DNA of 50,000 bases, from assembly GCA_012295275.1 (NCBI GenBank), contig CM022665.1, forward strand, positions 548,373 through 598,372. The letters are read 5' to 3'. Numbering within the stretch: the first letter of the stretch is position 1; the number at the start of each line of letters is the position of its first letter. The translations under genes were made by a program, and so were the position numbers. Below, one piece after another: positions 10,841 to 21,574 of this stretch. The notes below the pieces were generated by a model. That model searched no databases, was not told the origin of the DNA, and saw nothing but the letters and a program-made list of their open reading frames with translations. This DNA comes from Chrysomallon squamiferum. Taxonomy: Eukaryota; Mollusca; Gastropoda; Neomphalida; Peltospiridae.

Positions 10841-11230
10841 ACCGAAGAGCGAAAAGAGGGAGTCTAAATACAAACATTACGTTGTTTGTTTCAAAGAGAA
10901 TATATCTGAAATTAAACAGATCTGTGGAAAAATGATATGAAGAATTCTCTTCTTATACGCCGATGTCCGTTATGGAATATTCAAATAGGAATCGCCTTCC
11001 TCTCTGACGAAACAGTTGATGATCTTCCTCGAATCGAATGAGCTGCTAGCCGGCTTGTGTTTCTGTCTCGCAGTCCGCAGCAATCAGCTTGTGTCATTAC
11101 AAGCACTTTGATTATGATTGAACAGAAATTCGCGTGCTATGTAAAACAGCCCCAAACAACGCAACAGCAATGACACACCTTCTGCTAATATTTAATCTAC
11201 TCAGAACTAAGCTAGATGTCGTCCTTTTAA
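10841..11230. other. Unique GC-richer island, candidate enhancer
   Basis: Repeat-free. Contains CTTTGATTATGATTGA at about 11106-11121, combining a TCF/LEF-like core (CTTTGAT) with TGATTA/TGATTG Pbx-Hox-like cores. No plausible exon. Confidence 0.4.
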
Positions 11231-11258
11231 TAAACCATAATAACACACGAAAACTGCA

Positions 11259-11278
11259 GTAATAACAATGATAATAAC

Positions 11279-11343
<65 letters not shown>

Positions 11344-11400
11344 TAATAATAATAATAATGCTAATAATAATAATGACGACGACGACAACAACGGCAACAC
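11259..11400. repeat. (AAT)n with flanking GAT/GAC/CAA units
   Basis: About 140 nt trinucleotide array. Confidence 0.96.
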
Positions 11401-11555
11401 CAAATCAGATATTCTGTTCGTTTGCTTTATGAAATTTATGAAACTGGTGAGAAAAGAAAAGGAATGAAGAAAAAAGATGTTGTTTGTTACTGGTTGGTAT
11501 GAAAAGTATTTTGAAAACACAATGATTTTTTTTGATGAGAATTAATACACACGTA

Positions 11556-11810
11556 TATACTTACATACATACATACATGCATACATACATACATACATAC
11601 ATACATACATACATACATACATACATACATACATACATACATACATAATATATACATACATATACATACATACATATATACATATGTACATACATACATA
11701 TATATATGTACATACATACATACATACATGCGTACATACATACATACATACATACATGCATACATACATACATACATACATACATACATACATACATACA
11801 TGCATGCATG

Positions 11811-11842
<32 letters not shown>

Positions 11843-12133
11843 CTTATGTACATACATACATACATACATATACATACATACATACATACATACATACATA
11901 CATACATACATACATACATACATACATGCATGCATGCATGCATACATACATACATACATACATATAGATACATACACATACATACATACATACATACATA
12001 CATACATACATACATACATACATACATACATACATACATACATACATGTATATACATACACACACAAACATCGATTAATATAGATATACACATACATATA
12101 TACATACATATATCGATTAATATATACATACAT
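11556..12133. repeat. (ACAT)n array, about 580 bp, with higher-order structure
   Basis: Long ACAT array. GCATGCATGCAT blocks recur near 11801 and 11928 with similar downstream variants, about 127 bp apart. Near the right end ATCGATTAATATA occurs at 12070-12082 and 12112-12124. The 125-195-codon MYVCMYVC and TYIHTYIH frames are artefacts. Confidence 0.97.
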
Positions 12134-12595
12134 AAAAGATTTCCTGGACTATTATTCCAGTTACAAAAGACGCAGATTCCGCATGAATCAAAAAACAGAG
12201 AATGAATTATGTCAATATAGTTTATATAATTACATAATTTATAATCGATTAAAGAACAGAGACGAATTCATCCGTCTATTCAACATCAATTCATCCGTGT
12301 ACACCTGCATGTACACTTCGCAAACACAAAGCACGTATAAAATAAATTATTTATTTCATGAGGCTGAAAGGAAGAAAGGATGTTATCTGCCATTTTGATC
12401 ATGATGTTCATAAACTGATTAACTTCATTAGAGACTCTTTTAAACACCTTTCCACAAACAGGAAAATAACACTGAGTTACTGAAATGAGGTTGGAATGGT
12501 ATAAGTAAATTGCGACTGTGTGCACATTTAAACAGTAGTCCTTCCTAGATCTGATTAGTGAGAAATAAATAGTAATAACAAAGAAAAGAAAATTT
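12134..12595. other. Unique AT-rich DNA
   Basis: No gene supported; moderate complexity at 12400-12560. Confidence 0.7.
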
Positions 12596-12601
12596 AAAAA
12601 A

Positions 12602-12688
<87 letters not shown>

Positions 12689-12689
12689 A
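12596..12689. repeat. (AG)n homopurine tract, 94 nt
   Basis: Purine-only run ending AGGGAGGGA. Confidence 0.97.
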
Positions 12690-13345
12690 CAAAGCAAGGT
12701 AAAACTGTTAAGGTAAAGCAGGACGAGATATCAGGTGTCAGGCAGACCCCACCTCGCTGGTGACAACATGTCGAAAGTTGAAGCTTCTTCAAAGACAGGA
12801 TCGGAGTTTCGCTAAATGATTTTAAAAATACATGATGTATGTGAAAATGTTAGGGTAGAGATAATTTAAACAGGTGATGAAATGTATTAAAAAGTGTATG
12901 TCTACCAAAAAATAAAAAAGTGTTCAAACCTATTAGAAAAACGTCGATATCTTGACGCTAATGGGAACAAGTTAAAAATCAGTCTGAAATGAACGTGCTC
13001 TACACTCCCAGTTTCCAGAATGAAACACTATCACTCGACATGAAAGAAAATTTACTATTGGAAAGTTAAACTGATCCTTTTTGTGTGCTTTATTTATGAA
13101 GACTAGTCGAATCTCTATTTTATTTCTAAATCACAGAAAATGCAGTTGTCATCAGTGTAGCAGATTAAGTTTGTCTAACTTCTGAAAAATAAATATTTTC
13201 ATTAAAGAAGATTTTATTGATTACTTTGTTTAGTTTTTTATTTATTTGTGTGGTCATTTTCTACTGCACCACATGCAAGAACAAAACAATTTAAACTTTT
13301 GTTACCAGGCTCGCAGTCACGTTTCACAGAGATCTGTCTTATTAA
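12690..13345. other. Unique DNA, modest GC at 12720-13070
   Basis: No exon with proper splice context. The patch 12715-12800 (GCAGACCCCACCTCGCTGG) is relatively GC-rich. Confidence 0.6.
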
Positions 13346-13349
13346 CACC

Positions 13350-13376
13350 TTTTTTTTTTTTTTTTTTTTTTTTTTT
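13350..13376. repeat. poly-T run (27)
   Basis: Uninterrupted. Confidence 0.97.
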
Positions 13377-14479
13377 CTGGTCAAAACTGAATACGAATAC
13401 TTTTGCATCTTCAAAATTCTAAGCACCAAATGTAGCCAAAACTATTCCAAAACAGTATCTTAACTTGAATACGTCCTGCCGCATCTAAACATTTCACAAC
13501 ATCTAACAGATTGTCAGTCGGTTGTAATCATCTAATTTTTAAATACTTTTAGCAGTGTGTCTGAATCACAGAATAAAATATCATCTTTACACTGATTAGC
13601 AGTGTTTTTACCTTGTTAGTTTTCGGTTTGGTTAGTTTTCGGGTAAACATAATCTTTAAATATTTCTTGTATCTTTATAGACACTAATTTATATATATAT
13701 ATATATATTTGTTGTTTTTTACATAAAGGCATTGCATTTATTTTTATTTTTGTTTTATATTATTAGTAATGCAACACAGTTCTAATTTTATTTGTCAGAA
13801 CCAGATATTACATAACCAGCGAACAATGGTTTCAAATAATCTGAATGGTAGTATTTACACCCGTTAAAAATAATAACTATGGATTCACAATATATATATA
13901 TATATAAATTGTTTCTTGTGTTTTATACGCACTTAATTTACCATAAATTTCAATTTCAGCAAGATTTTAAAAATGTTTAAAATCTGCATTATACAAAATG
14001 GTCATACTGTATATAAAAACTTGTACTTAATAGTGATGTGGATATTTGAAGTTTTTACAATTGTATTTGAATGAATATTCATTTTGTTTTGTTTCTGATT
14101 ATGTACGTTATAAAATTCGAAATCAAAATAAAAACGAAACAACAAAACGAAGAAGGTAAATAAATACATTTTAAAAGTGGTCGATATATATATATATATA
14201 TTCACTTCACTGTTATTAAGATACTGAAATGACAGACATGTCAACATGAAGTTTATTTCTTTATATTTTCTCTCAGAACTATGTAGTGAAAATGACATAT
14301 AATTTTGCTACTATTTTGTTAAGAAAACAAAGTAATGTCATTATATGAATATTTTATTACTAGATTACAAACAAGATTTACGTCACAGCTATAAGTAATG
14401 TTATTCACAGTAAAATAATATAGTTACTGCTAAACACATTTCACTGTCGAGTCTAAAAGTAATACACAGAAAATGTTCT
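13377..14479. other. AT-rich DNA with three (TA)n tracts
   Basis: (TA)n at 13690-13708, 13890-13907 and 14184-14201, each 18-20 nt and about 200-300 bp apart. No gene supported. Confidence 0.8.
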
Positions 14480-15060
14480 TTAGTCCAAAATGCTGAAACT
14501 GTCGTAAGGAGTTAGCTAACAGATCTTCGTCTAAATCTCATTGCAATTAATAAATTTACGCCACTGCAGTCAAAAATGAGGATATTTTCAAAATATGAAA
14601 AATCAACTTGGCATTATTACAGTTTCATTTTACTGGCAGCGTTAGTGAACTTGCTTTTAATAATTGTCGGTTAATATTGTTTGTAAAACGATTTCAGCTC
14701 ACGAAACTCCATTGTACAACCGTGAACATATAATTAGAAATCGATGCATGACATTCAAAAGGTGACCTAGTTAGCCTCACGTGTCGCACCGATTCCAGAT
14801 GTTGCTACGCTCAAATCATATCAATGATACATCATCGTTATTAAATCAGGACGAAAACCCGTCAAAAGAGACACCAAGAGCTGGGACCTACTGCAGCAGA
14901 AATCCACCAATATGTTTTTGCTAGACTTACTTCTTGTCTTTTGAAGTTTGCATTATTTGTGAGCACGTGAAATCCGTAAGTGAGCAAGACTGCTGATTAA
15001 TGGAGATAAAAACACCGCTGAGCAGAACATGTAGAGAGAAAAAAAGTAGGCTTTGACTTA
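14480..15060. other. Unique GC-richer island
   Basis: Repeat-free block with CTCACGTGTCGC (E-box CACGTG at about 14779) and a run of distinct motifs to 14925. No convincing exon. Confidence 0.38.
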
Positions 15061-15584
15061 AAATAATTTATTCATTCGTGTTTCTTCTTTCTTTCGTTTT
15101 AAATCTCAGTAAGTAATACTAATGAAAACTGCTTACAAGCAACTCACTGTTTTCATTTAGAAATAAACATGTTTAAGAAATATTGAACAACATTGAACAG
15201 AAGCCGCTGTAGTTGAGTGCAGCTGTCACAACGTTTCAACTGTTGAACTGAGACCAATCAGTAAGTGTGAAAACAGATTTGTGTTTACCACATATGAACT
15301 GAAAGAAAAAAGAAAGAACGAAGAAAGAACGAATGATAAAAAAGAATGAAAGATAGAGAGACAAGAAAAAGGCCCAGCTAGGAACACTCCCACATACACC
15401 CAAAAACAAAACAACCAACAACAACAGAAAACAAACAAACAAACAACCACAAAAAAAAAAAAAATATTAATTACATATAAAATAAAGTATACATTTTTAT
15501 GTATTAAAAGGCACAAGAAAACACAAGTCTCCCATCTTCGAATCGTGCAACAACAACTAAAGTAAATGAATAGCTATTCCTACT

Positions 15585-15587
<3 letters not shown>
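15061..15587. other. Unique to A-rich DNA
   Basis: Pyrimidine-poor GAAAGAAAGAACGAAG stretch at 15302-15365 and AAC-rich stretch at 15415-15460. No gene. Confidence 0.7.

Positions 15588-15677
<90 letters not shown>
15588..15677. repeat. (AG)n homopurine tract, 90 nt
   Basis: Perfect AG repeat. Confidence 0.97.
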
Positions 15678-15680
<3 letters not shown>

Positions 15681-16333
15681 AAATTAAATCTTTATGTAAT
15701 ATACATTATTTGTTTTAGTTTTTGTTCAGTGGTGTGTATATAATTGTCCTGTTATTATTAATACGTCAACCTCCCCCCACAAAATTGCAAAACAAAATAA
15801 TCAAAACCAAGTCCTTATTTACTGTCATAACTGATATCAGAACATTAAAAAATTAGTTAAAACCGTAATTTAAAAAAATTCCCGTTTCCAAACTCCAGTG
15901 TAAATATGAATGAATTTGTGTTATTCGTAATGTTTGAACCAGCTGATAAATAACGAAGTTAGTACGAATGTTTGTGTTTTGTCATTATTACAACATTCAA
16001 CGCTTTAAGACTGTTTCTACTATTCTGATGTACAATACATTTTACACTCTTTCTTAGACTGAACTTTATTCTTGGAATAGTCACATTTAGAAAAGTCAAC
16101 ACATTCAGCTGAATGAGCACTTTAACACAAGCTTTGTGACACTGGTCATCAGATGGTGCTTTAGAAGTGGTTCATGAAATGGCAGCTGGACGACTCAGAA
16201 CTGGACCAGCAGACTGGACAGTCAAAAATGGACTGGTCAGATACTCTCGAGTGTGTGACAATCGATTTTTGATCTTGTTTATTAGTCGTGTCGTGCACAC
16301 AGCGCGGTTTATAAAACGTCATTCATTTTCATT
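15678..16333. other. Unique DNA; GC-richer at 16080-16310
   Basis: The right part includes repeated CTGGAC/ACTGGAC words (GGACGACTCAGAACTGGACC near 16188) and GTGCACACAGCGCGG. No gene. Confidence 0.6.
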
Positions 16334-16436
16334 ATAAATAAATAAATAAATAATATAAATAAATAATATAAATAAATAAATAAATAAATAATATAAATAA
16401 ATAAATAAATAAATAATATAAATATATAAATAAATT
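16334..16436. repeat. (TAAA)n with periodic TAATA interruptions
   Basis: TAAA array broken at regular intervals by TAATATAAA, giving a higher-order pattern of about 17-25 nt. Confidence 0.93.
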
Positions 16437-16789
16437 ATAAAACAATCCCACCCCTACAAAAAGTACATTATTTTTTAACACAAAATGTTCACGTGAAATA
16501 CGGTTGATTTATCTGAACTTGAGTGTGTCGTTCATTCACTGTATGTATATATACATTGTGTATGTATGTATGTATACATGTATGTGTATACATGTTTCTA
16601 TAAAATAAAATAAAAAACATATATAAATATAATACTTAAAAAAATCGTACTAACAGTAGGAAAAACGTAAGTAATAGTAGAATATAGAAACTTCCATACG
16701 TGTATTGTACTTAGAAATTAACATAATTTCATTCAGATCCATTCACTACTACTTAAACGTGTGTATTATCCACAGACTGATACATCGTG
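16437..16789. other. AT-rich DNA with TATG/TACA variants
   Basis: Short ATGT-type repeats at 16540-16600. No gene. Confidence 0.75.
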
Positions 16790-17300
16790 AAAGGCTTATG
16801 TAAATTTAGTTATTTTTAATGAATACCAGAAGAATGCAATCCGATCTACAGCTTGTACAAACAAAAGTATTCAAAGAATAACGAATACCTTTATTTAACT
16901 TTATCCGAATAGGTGGATGTTCGTGACCTTTTTAACCCGTGGTGTGTAAACTGTTTGCCCATGCAAACTTACACCCACAAAAATGAATGAATACGAATAT
17001 AGGCCAGTCTGTGGATTCATTGTTGATCATGTTTATCTTTGGATGGTGAATGAAAGCGCTGATATACCTCAGAGTGTGTGTAGCATCTTTAATTTTTTAT
17101 TATTATTATTTTTTCAATTCTGAGCACGCGGATGGGCTCATTGATCAGTTTGTACTGTATAAAATATTAATACAATTGCATGCCAAGACCTCGCTCAGAC
17201 TTCATTTCAATTGCTAATAAGGCTCCTGAATTGCTCATACAAACTTTGCATAACAGAAAGAGAAGAGAGAGAGAGAACTCGACAATTATTTCCATTTGGC
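16790..17300. other. Unique island upstream of candidate exon 17462
   Basis: Moderate-GC sequence with CAATTGCTAATAAGG and GAATTGCTC motifs around 17209-17238 and GCACGCGGATGGGCTC at about 17124. Likely regulatory or intronic; no exon seen. Confidence 0.35.
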
Positions 17301-17461
17301 AATTTGTAGTCTAACTGATAGCACAGGGAGTGTTTTTTCCCCCGATACTTTCTTCAAGTTCTTGGTGAAGTTAAAACGTCTACGTTTTCTCAGGTGTGAC
17401 TCTTCCTCTCTTTTCTTTATTGTGTTGAAATTCTTTCACGTTTTGGGATTGATACTTCCAG

Positions 17462-17549
17462 GTTGTCGAGGATTATAAAATTCTGGATTTAAAGAACAGA
17501 AGTCTGAACGACATCCTCGAGAAACAGAATCGTACGACTCGAAACCAAG
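17462..17549 (+). CDS. Candidate internal coding exon, unknown protein (helix-like segment)
   Basis: Seen: a pyrimidine-biased stretch ends in TTCCAG at 17456-17461, and the segment ends in CCAAG followed by GTAAGA at 17550, a close match to a consensus donor. The 88 nt have one open frame (29 codons plus 1 nt); the other two frames stop. That frame has TGA at 17450-17452, four codons before the exon, and TAA just past the donor, so it is open only across the exon. The peptide begins VVEDYKILDLK and is rich in K, E, N, R and L. Leu8, Leu15 and Ile18 are spaced 7 and 3 apart, suggesting an amphipathic helix or coiled coil. It has two N-x-S/T sequons (NRS at 12-14, NRT at 23-25), so an extracellular coiled-coil protein is possible. 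I do not recognise the family. Entry phase is 0 and exit phase 1. A chance open segment cannot be excluded. Confidence 0.45.
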
Positions 17550-17639
17550 GTAAGATATAAAAACAATTATTCAAAAATCAAAAAAATTCAAATATATATA
17601 ATTGAATCGCAGTAGTTATATATGACGCTGATCAGACCT

Positions 17640-17906
17640 AAGGAATGTACTTTTAGCATGCTAATAATGGTAAGAGACCATTTTCACCGCGTGCAGCAGA
17701 CGTGTAGAAACAACACTGCAGCTGGATGTTTCATAATTCGAAGCAAAATTTCTTGCATTATTTCACGTGTATAAAACGAAATCCTGTGATTACAGTTCTC
17801 AAACCTTCGTTGTGTTTCCGTTGTGTTTCTGACAGTGCCCAACTTAAAGTTCAACCGAACGAAGTCACACCGCGCATGCGCACAACATATCAGACCTCTA
17901 AACTTA

Positions 17907-17909
<3 letters not shown>
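17640..17909. promoter_or_regulatory. GC-richer block around NRF1-type site
   Basis: Unique block with ACCGCGTGCAGCAG near 17686 and the perfect CGCGCATGCGCA palindrome at 17871. It lies shortly after the candidate exon at 17462-17549. Confidence 0.3.
17871..17882. promoter_or_regulatory. Perfect NRF1/alpha-Pal-type palindrome
   Basis: CGCGCATGCGCA matches the NRF1 consensus YGCGCAYGCGCR at every position, in a window where CpG is rare. NRF1 sites of this form normally sit in promoters of broadly expressed genes. The flank (17790-17909) is unique and relatively GC-rich, just before a 32-nt T run. A promoter or regulatory element is inferred; no transcript start can be assigned. Confidence 0.4.

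Positions 17910-17941
<32 letters not shown>
17910..17941. repeat. poly-T run (32)
   Basis: Longest homopolymer in the window. Confidence 0.97.
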
Positions 17942-17942
<1 letters not shown>

Positions 17943-18441
17943 TCACGGTCATTAGCAACTGGCTGATTCATAGAGAAGCTATAATGATTTATTAGTATTA
18001 ATAAGCGATATGGAAGTTGGCTGAACACGATAACACTTAAATGAAACACTGGCCTCGTACCTGTCCTCTTTCTGCACAGATAATAATACACATATTATTT
18101 GCTGTATTTTTTTTAACAATTTAAGTGGGTCAATAATTTTATGCTTCGAGTGCTCACAGAAACACATACATACACACGAACATGTAAAGGTGTTAGTTTC
18201 TGTCAGTGTTCTTTAATAAATCTTGTAAGTGTTGGTAACGCCAGTAGTAATTAACACAGAGCAAACTGGTGAAAGAAAGTCGCGTTTAATTTATGAGATG
18301 TCTGAGACAGCAGTGTGCAGTTACAACACTTTTAAAATAATTATCACATAAAAATGTATGTGTACAATGTGTACACATTTACACACATGTAATATATATG
18401 TATTAGTGTATGTTTATGTTTGTGTGTAGGTAATCGTATGC
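17942..18441. other. Unique AT-rich DNA
   Basis: No gene supported; TGTACA/ACATGT alternation at 18355-18420. Confidence 0.7.
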
Positions 18442-18517
18442 ATAATAATAATAACATTTATAATAATAATAATAATAACAATAACAATAATAATAAAAGG
18501 TAGATTAATTAATTTTA

Positions 18518-18572
<55 letters not shown>

Positions 18573-18590
18573 TATTATTTATTATATTTT
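18442..18590. repeat. (TAA)n then (ATT)n in inverted arrangement
   Basis: TAA/CAA units at 18442-18497 and ATT units at 18518-18590, so the two arrays are complementary and could fold on each other across a 20-nt spacer. Confidence 0.93.
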
Positions 18591-19080
18591 TTTGACAAAA
18601 ATATATAAAATGCTTAAGAGAACACAAAGATACATATAACAATTATTTCAAAATCTTAAGCGTTCTCTGGGTTGTTTTACAAAATAAGATGTTCGCACAC
18701 ACACACACACACCCACGTCCTACAAACTGTATGTTTATGTTTATAATATTTGTATCTGTGTGTTTGTTCGTATGTGCATACGTGTGTCAGTAAATATATG
18801 TATATGTGTTAACGTATGTATATATTTGTGTATGTATGTAATTTTAAATAATTATGTAATGTTCAGTTTTAATATATTATTATTATACATGCCCTAGAAT
18901 ACTGCAAATGATTTTTCACAAATAGCATGTAAAATCCACGATAAAAATATGCCTACATAAATAGTTTCATTTTAAAATTTAAATGATTATTAATAAATGT
19001 TATGATGAACGATAGGATTATAGATGATTATTTATTAGTGTACACATCATCTTGTCTATGACTGTGAAGCAGACTTATTG
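18591..19080. other. AT-rich DNA with TATG-type repeats
   Basis: Short AC tract at 18696-18711 and ATGT words at 18725-18840. No gene. Confidence 0.75.
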
Positions 19081-19202
19081 GAACAACAAGTATACATAAT
19101 CATATCATCAATCGTGAACACTCGGAGTAAACACGCCCGGGGCTGCGAGACGAAACGAGAAGTTCTGTGTCAGTGACACCGCGACACAGTTTGTGCGAAC
19201 AG
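19081..19202 (+). promoter_or_regulatory. GC-rich element with strong donor: possible promoter / first exon
   Basis: This is one of the most CG-rich stretches in the window (ACGCCCGGGGCTGCGAGACG at about 19131-19150). It ends GAACAG before GTACGT at 19203, a strong donor. No acceptor or ATG lies upstream in the open frame, so if transcribed it would suit a non-coding first exon. It contains nested inverted repeats at 19165-19189. Function is inferred. Confidence 0.22.
19165..19189. repeat. Nested inverted repeats with paired TGACA sites
   Basis: CTGTGTC (19165-19171) pairs with GACACAG (19183-19189), and inside it GTGTCA (19167-19172) pairs with TGACAC (19174-19179) across one base. The inner pair places two TGACA cores, the half-site of TALE homeodomain proteins (Meis/TGIF), head to head. 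Confidence 0.4.
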
Positions 19203-19210
19203 GTACGTTT

Positions 19211-19994
19211 CTGCCTTGACAAGATAAAACAAATCAACGTGATTAGAAGTATTACTTTACACGAGTCTTATTTCACCAACATGGCTTCAAACTCGCGCTG
19301 AGCTGCAGTTCAGTTGCAACACAAAACCCAAAACATTATGTAAGATGAAACAAACGCTTTCAATAGCAGCAGTCCTTTCTTGATCTCGCTCGAGTTGGAG
19401 ATAAAAAAAGAAAAAAAAAAAAGAAGGCGTTGAAATGAACAATAAAAAACGACATTTTGCCAAAGGATAAATCAGATATATGTACTGTGTTTATTGCGGC
19501 GCGTTACAGCTTCTGTCGAGATATTACCTTCTCGTGATACACATCTAAGCCAGCGTGTTTTGATGACTGCTGCTGACAGTACTTTGCCCAACGTCACTAG
19601 ATGTCAAGAAAAGCGTCAGCAGAGATTTTTTTCTTCCTACCTATCGCCTGGCTGCAGCTGTGCTATTCTCTGAACCGGAGCCAGCCTCGGGCCTCGGAAG
19701 GTAGCTGGTGGTCTCCGCTTGAATTAGATATGTATTTTACGTTGTGCTTCACTGACTGGTACAAAACTGGCAAGAAAATGTTTTATCAAACCATCTGAAA
19801 TATACCTGTGGTGAAAAATTCCATCTCCGAGAATTCCTGAGTCATGTCGGGGCACACCTATGTTATCTTTACCTGAAATAAGTCACCACCAGCAGTTTTC
19901 TCTTTTATTTTATTGTACTGCACGATAAATGACACTTTTCGAATTTGTGCCCCAGTGTCACCTGTTACAGTTATAAATAAATATAAGTATTCAA
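19211..19994. other. Unique island, GC-richer at 19490-19870
   Basis: Includes CTGGCTGCAGCTGTGC and CCAGCCTCGGGCCTCGG near 19648-19698. Open frames on both strands without clear coding support; see 19806-19872. Confidence 0.4.
19806..19872 (-). other. Exon-like open segment on minus strand, 67 nt
   Basis: On the minus strand an acceptor-like CTTATTTCAG leads into 67 nt ending CACAG before GTATAT. One frame is open across it (KDNIGVPRHDSGILGDG...) and continues open past the donor for a total of about 50 codons between stops. The acceptor lacks a good pyrimidine tract and the family is unknown. The + strand here also has an open frame (19601-19798), so the block may simply be stop-poor unique sequence. 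Confidence 0.13.
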
Positions 19995-20008
19995 AATAAA
20001 TAAATAAG

Positions 20009-20047
<39 letters not shown>

Positions 20048-20050
20048 ATA
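19995..20050. repeat. (TAAA)n microsatellite
   Basis: A second short AAAT array lies at 20323-20351. The AT-rich DNA between and after (20051-20513) holds nothing else. Confidence 0.95.
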
Positions 20051-20513
20051 GAAAAATTAAAAAACTAAAATTAAATAAATAAAAAAAGACTTTACATATA
20101 TTTTCTCTTTATTATATTTTCTTAAATGTTATTTATTTTTGTTATTATAAAAACAGAGGAAATATATATTTTCAATAAATTCATTGATTTAAGATTACTT
20201 CTGTTGTCAGATTATACCGTATTCTTCTTTTTCTTATTGTTATTATTATTTGTATATACAACAATATAAAAATGGATTTGATAAAATAAAAAGTTTTTTC
20301 AACGTGTGGAATTAAAAACAAACAAATAAATAAATAAATAAATAAATAAATGTATTATACGCATAGAACCTTAAATAATATGCGATGACAGAAAAACCGA
20401 AGTTGAATTAAAGCTTAAAGCCGAAGATTTATAACACGAATTTGAAAAATGAGTCATTCACGGATTAATCTGTATGAAAATTCTAATTTTATTTCTAAAC
20501 TCTACTCATCCTG

Positions 20514-20542
<29 letters not shown>
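20514..20542. repeat. poly-T run (29)
   Basis: Uninterrupted. Confidence 0.97.
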
Positions 20543-20546
<4 letters not shown>

Positions 20547-21440
20547 GATTAAACAAATAATAACAAGAAAGTATCTTTAAAAAGATTAAAGAAAGAAAAT
20601 TTCAACAACAAAGTTTGTGATCTGCGTTGACATGTTTTAACTAGTTATTTTCACAATCTGTCCATTAGTAATTAATCAAAAAAGACGATCAAGTCTGCTT
20701 TAAGAATGTGTTCTCAGGCAAAACACGGTCTTCCATTTAATAACACATACCCAGTTGTGTAACCTGATCCCCAAGTTAACTCTCCATGCATATTGTGCAC
20801 ACTGTACCAGAAAATGGTTTTGTCGCCCCGTTCACTCAGAATAGCGATATATTAGCGCCAGTAACACTTAATTCCTTTTTTAAAACTATATCTGTAAACG
20901 GATAGGTTGCAATTTAAACTCATTTGCATTTCACCTCTGGTCTGAAACATGCTTTATGTTAATAGAGAAGATGAGACGATAGATAAAATTGGACCTCACA
21001 AGAAAGAACTGATTTTGTGAACAACTCTCTTTTTAAACTAAAACACATTTTTCCTTTTTGAACTAGTTTCAAAAACCATAATTGAGAAGTTAAAAAGGAA
21101 TACATCAGGGACGCCAAACAATATATTTGTACAGTTATTATTTCACAAACGAAGGAAGTGTTTTCAGTTGTTAAGGAGTGATTGAAACTGACAACATCCT
21201 TAGCAACATGTAATCTTAGAGAGTCGAATGTGTGATATTTACGACACATGCGATATTCGATAGAGCTGATATAAGTATAGCAAATTGCTTTCCTTTTTAT
21301 TGTACTCAGATAAACTATATAAGTTTTTTCCTTTAAGTCTTATATACATATATTTTTTTTAATAGTTTTTTCATTACAAAGTGAAAGTCTTTTCCCATCA
21401 AAATGAGATATGATATATTTCCTTTTAACTTCGCCAGTAT
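20543..21440. other. Unique DNA, moderate GC at 20690-21250
   Basis: No exon supported. The 96-codon minus frame (20959-21249) lacks a recognisable domain. An ATTTGCAT octamer lies at 20922-20929. Confidence 0.6.
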
Positions 21441-21441
21441 C

Positions 21442-21527
21442 AAAAAAAAAAAAAAAAAAAAAAATCAGGCGAACAGTTAAATAAAAAATAAAGAAATTTT
21501 ATCGAACTAACTATACTTTACTATCAG

Positions 21528-21572
<45 letters not shown>
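21442..21572. repeat. poly-A (23) and (TAA)n
   Basis: A run at 21442-21464; about 15 TAA units at 21529-21572. Confidence 0.95.

Positions 21573-21574
<2 letters not shown>

Noticed and set aside
11487-12205. Open frames of 75-195 codons on both strands (MYVCMYVC, TYIHTYIH)
   Set aside because: They are the ACAT tetranucleotide array read in several frames; no gene context.
15520-15550. TTCGAATCGTG as a possible tRNA T-arm
   Set aside because: No matching acceptor stem, anticodon arm or A box around it.
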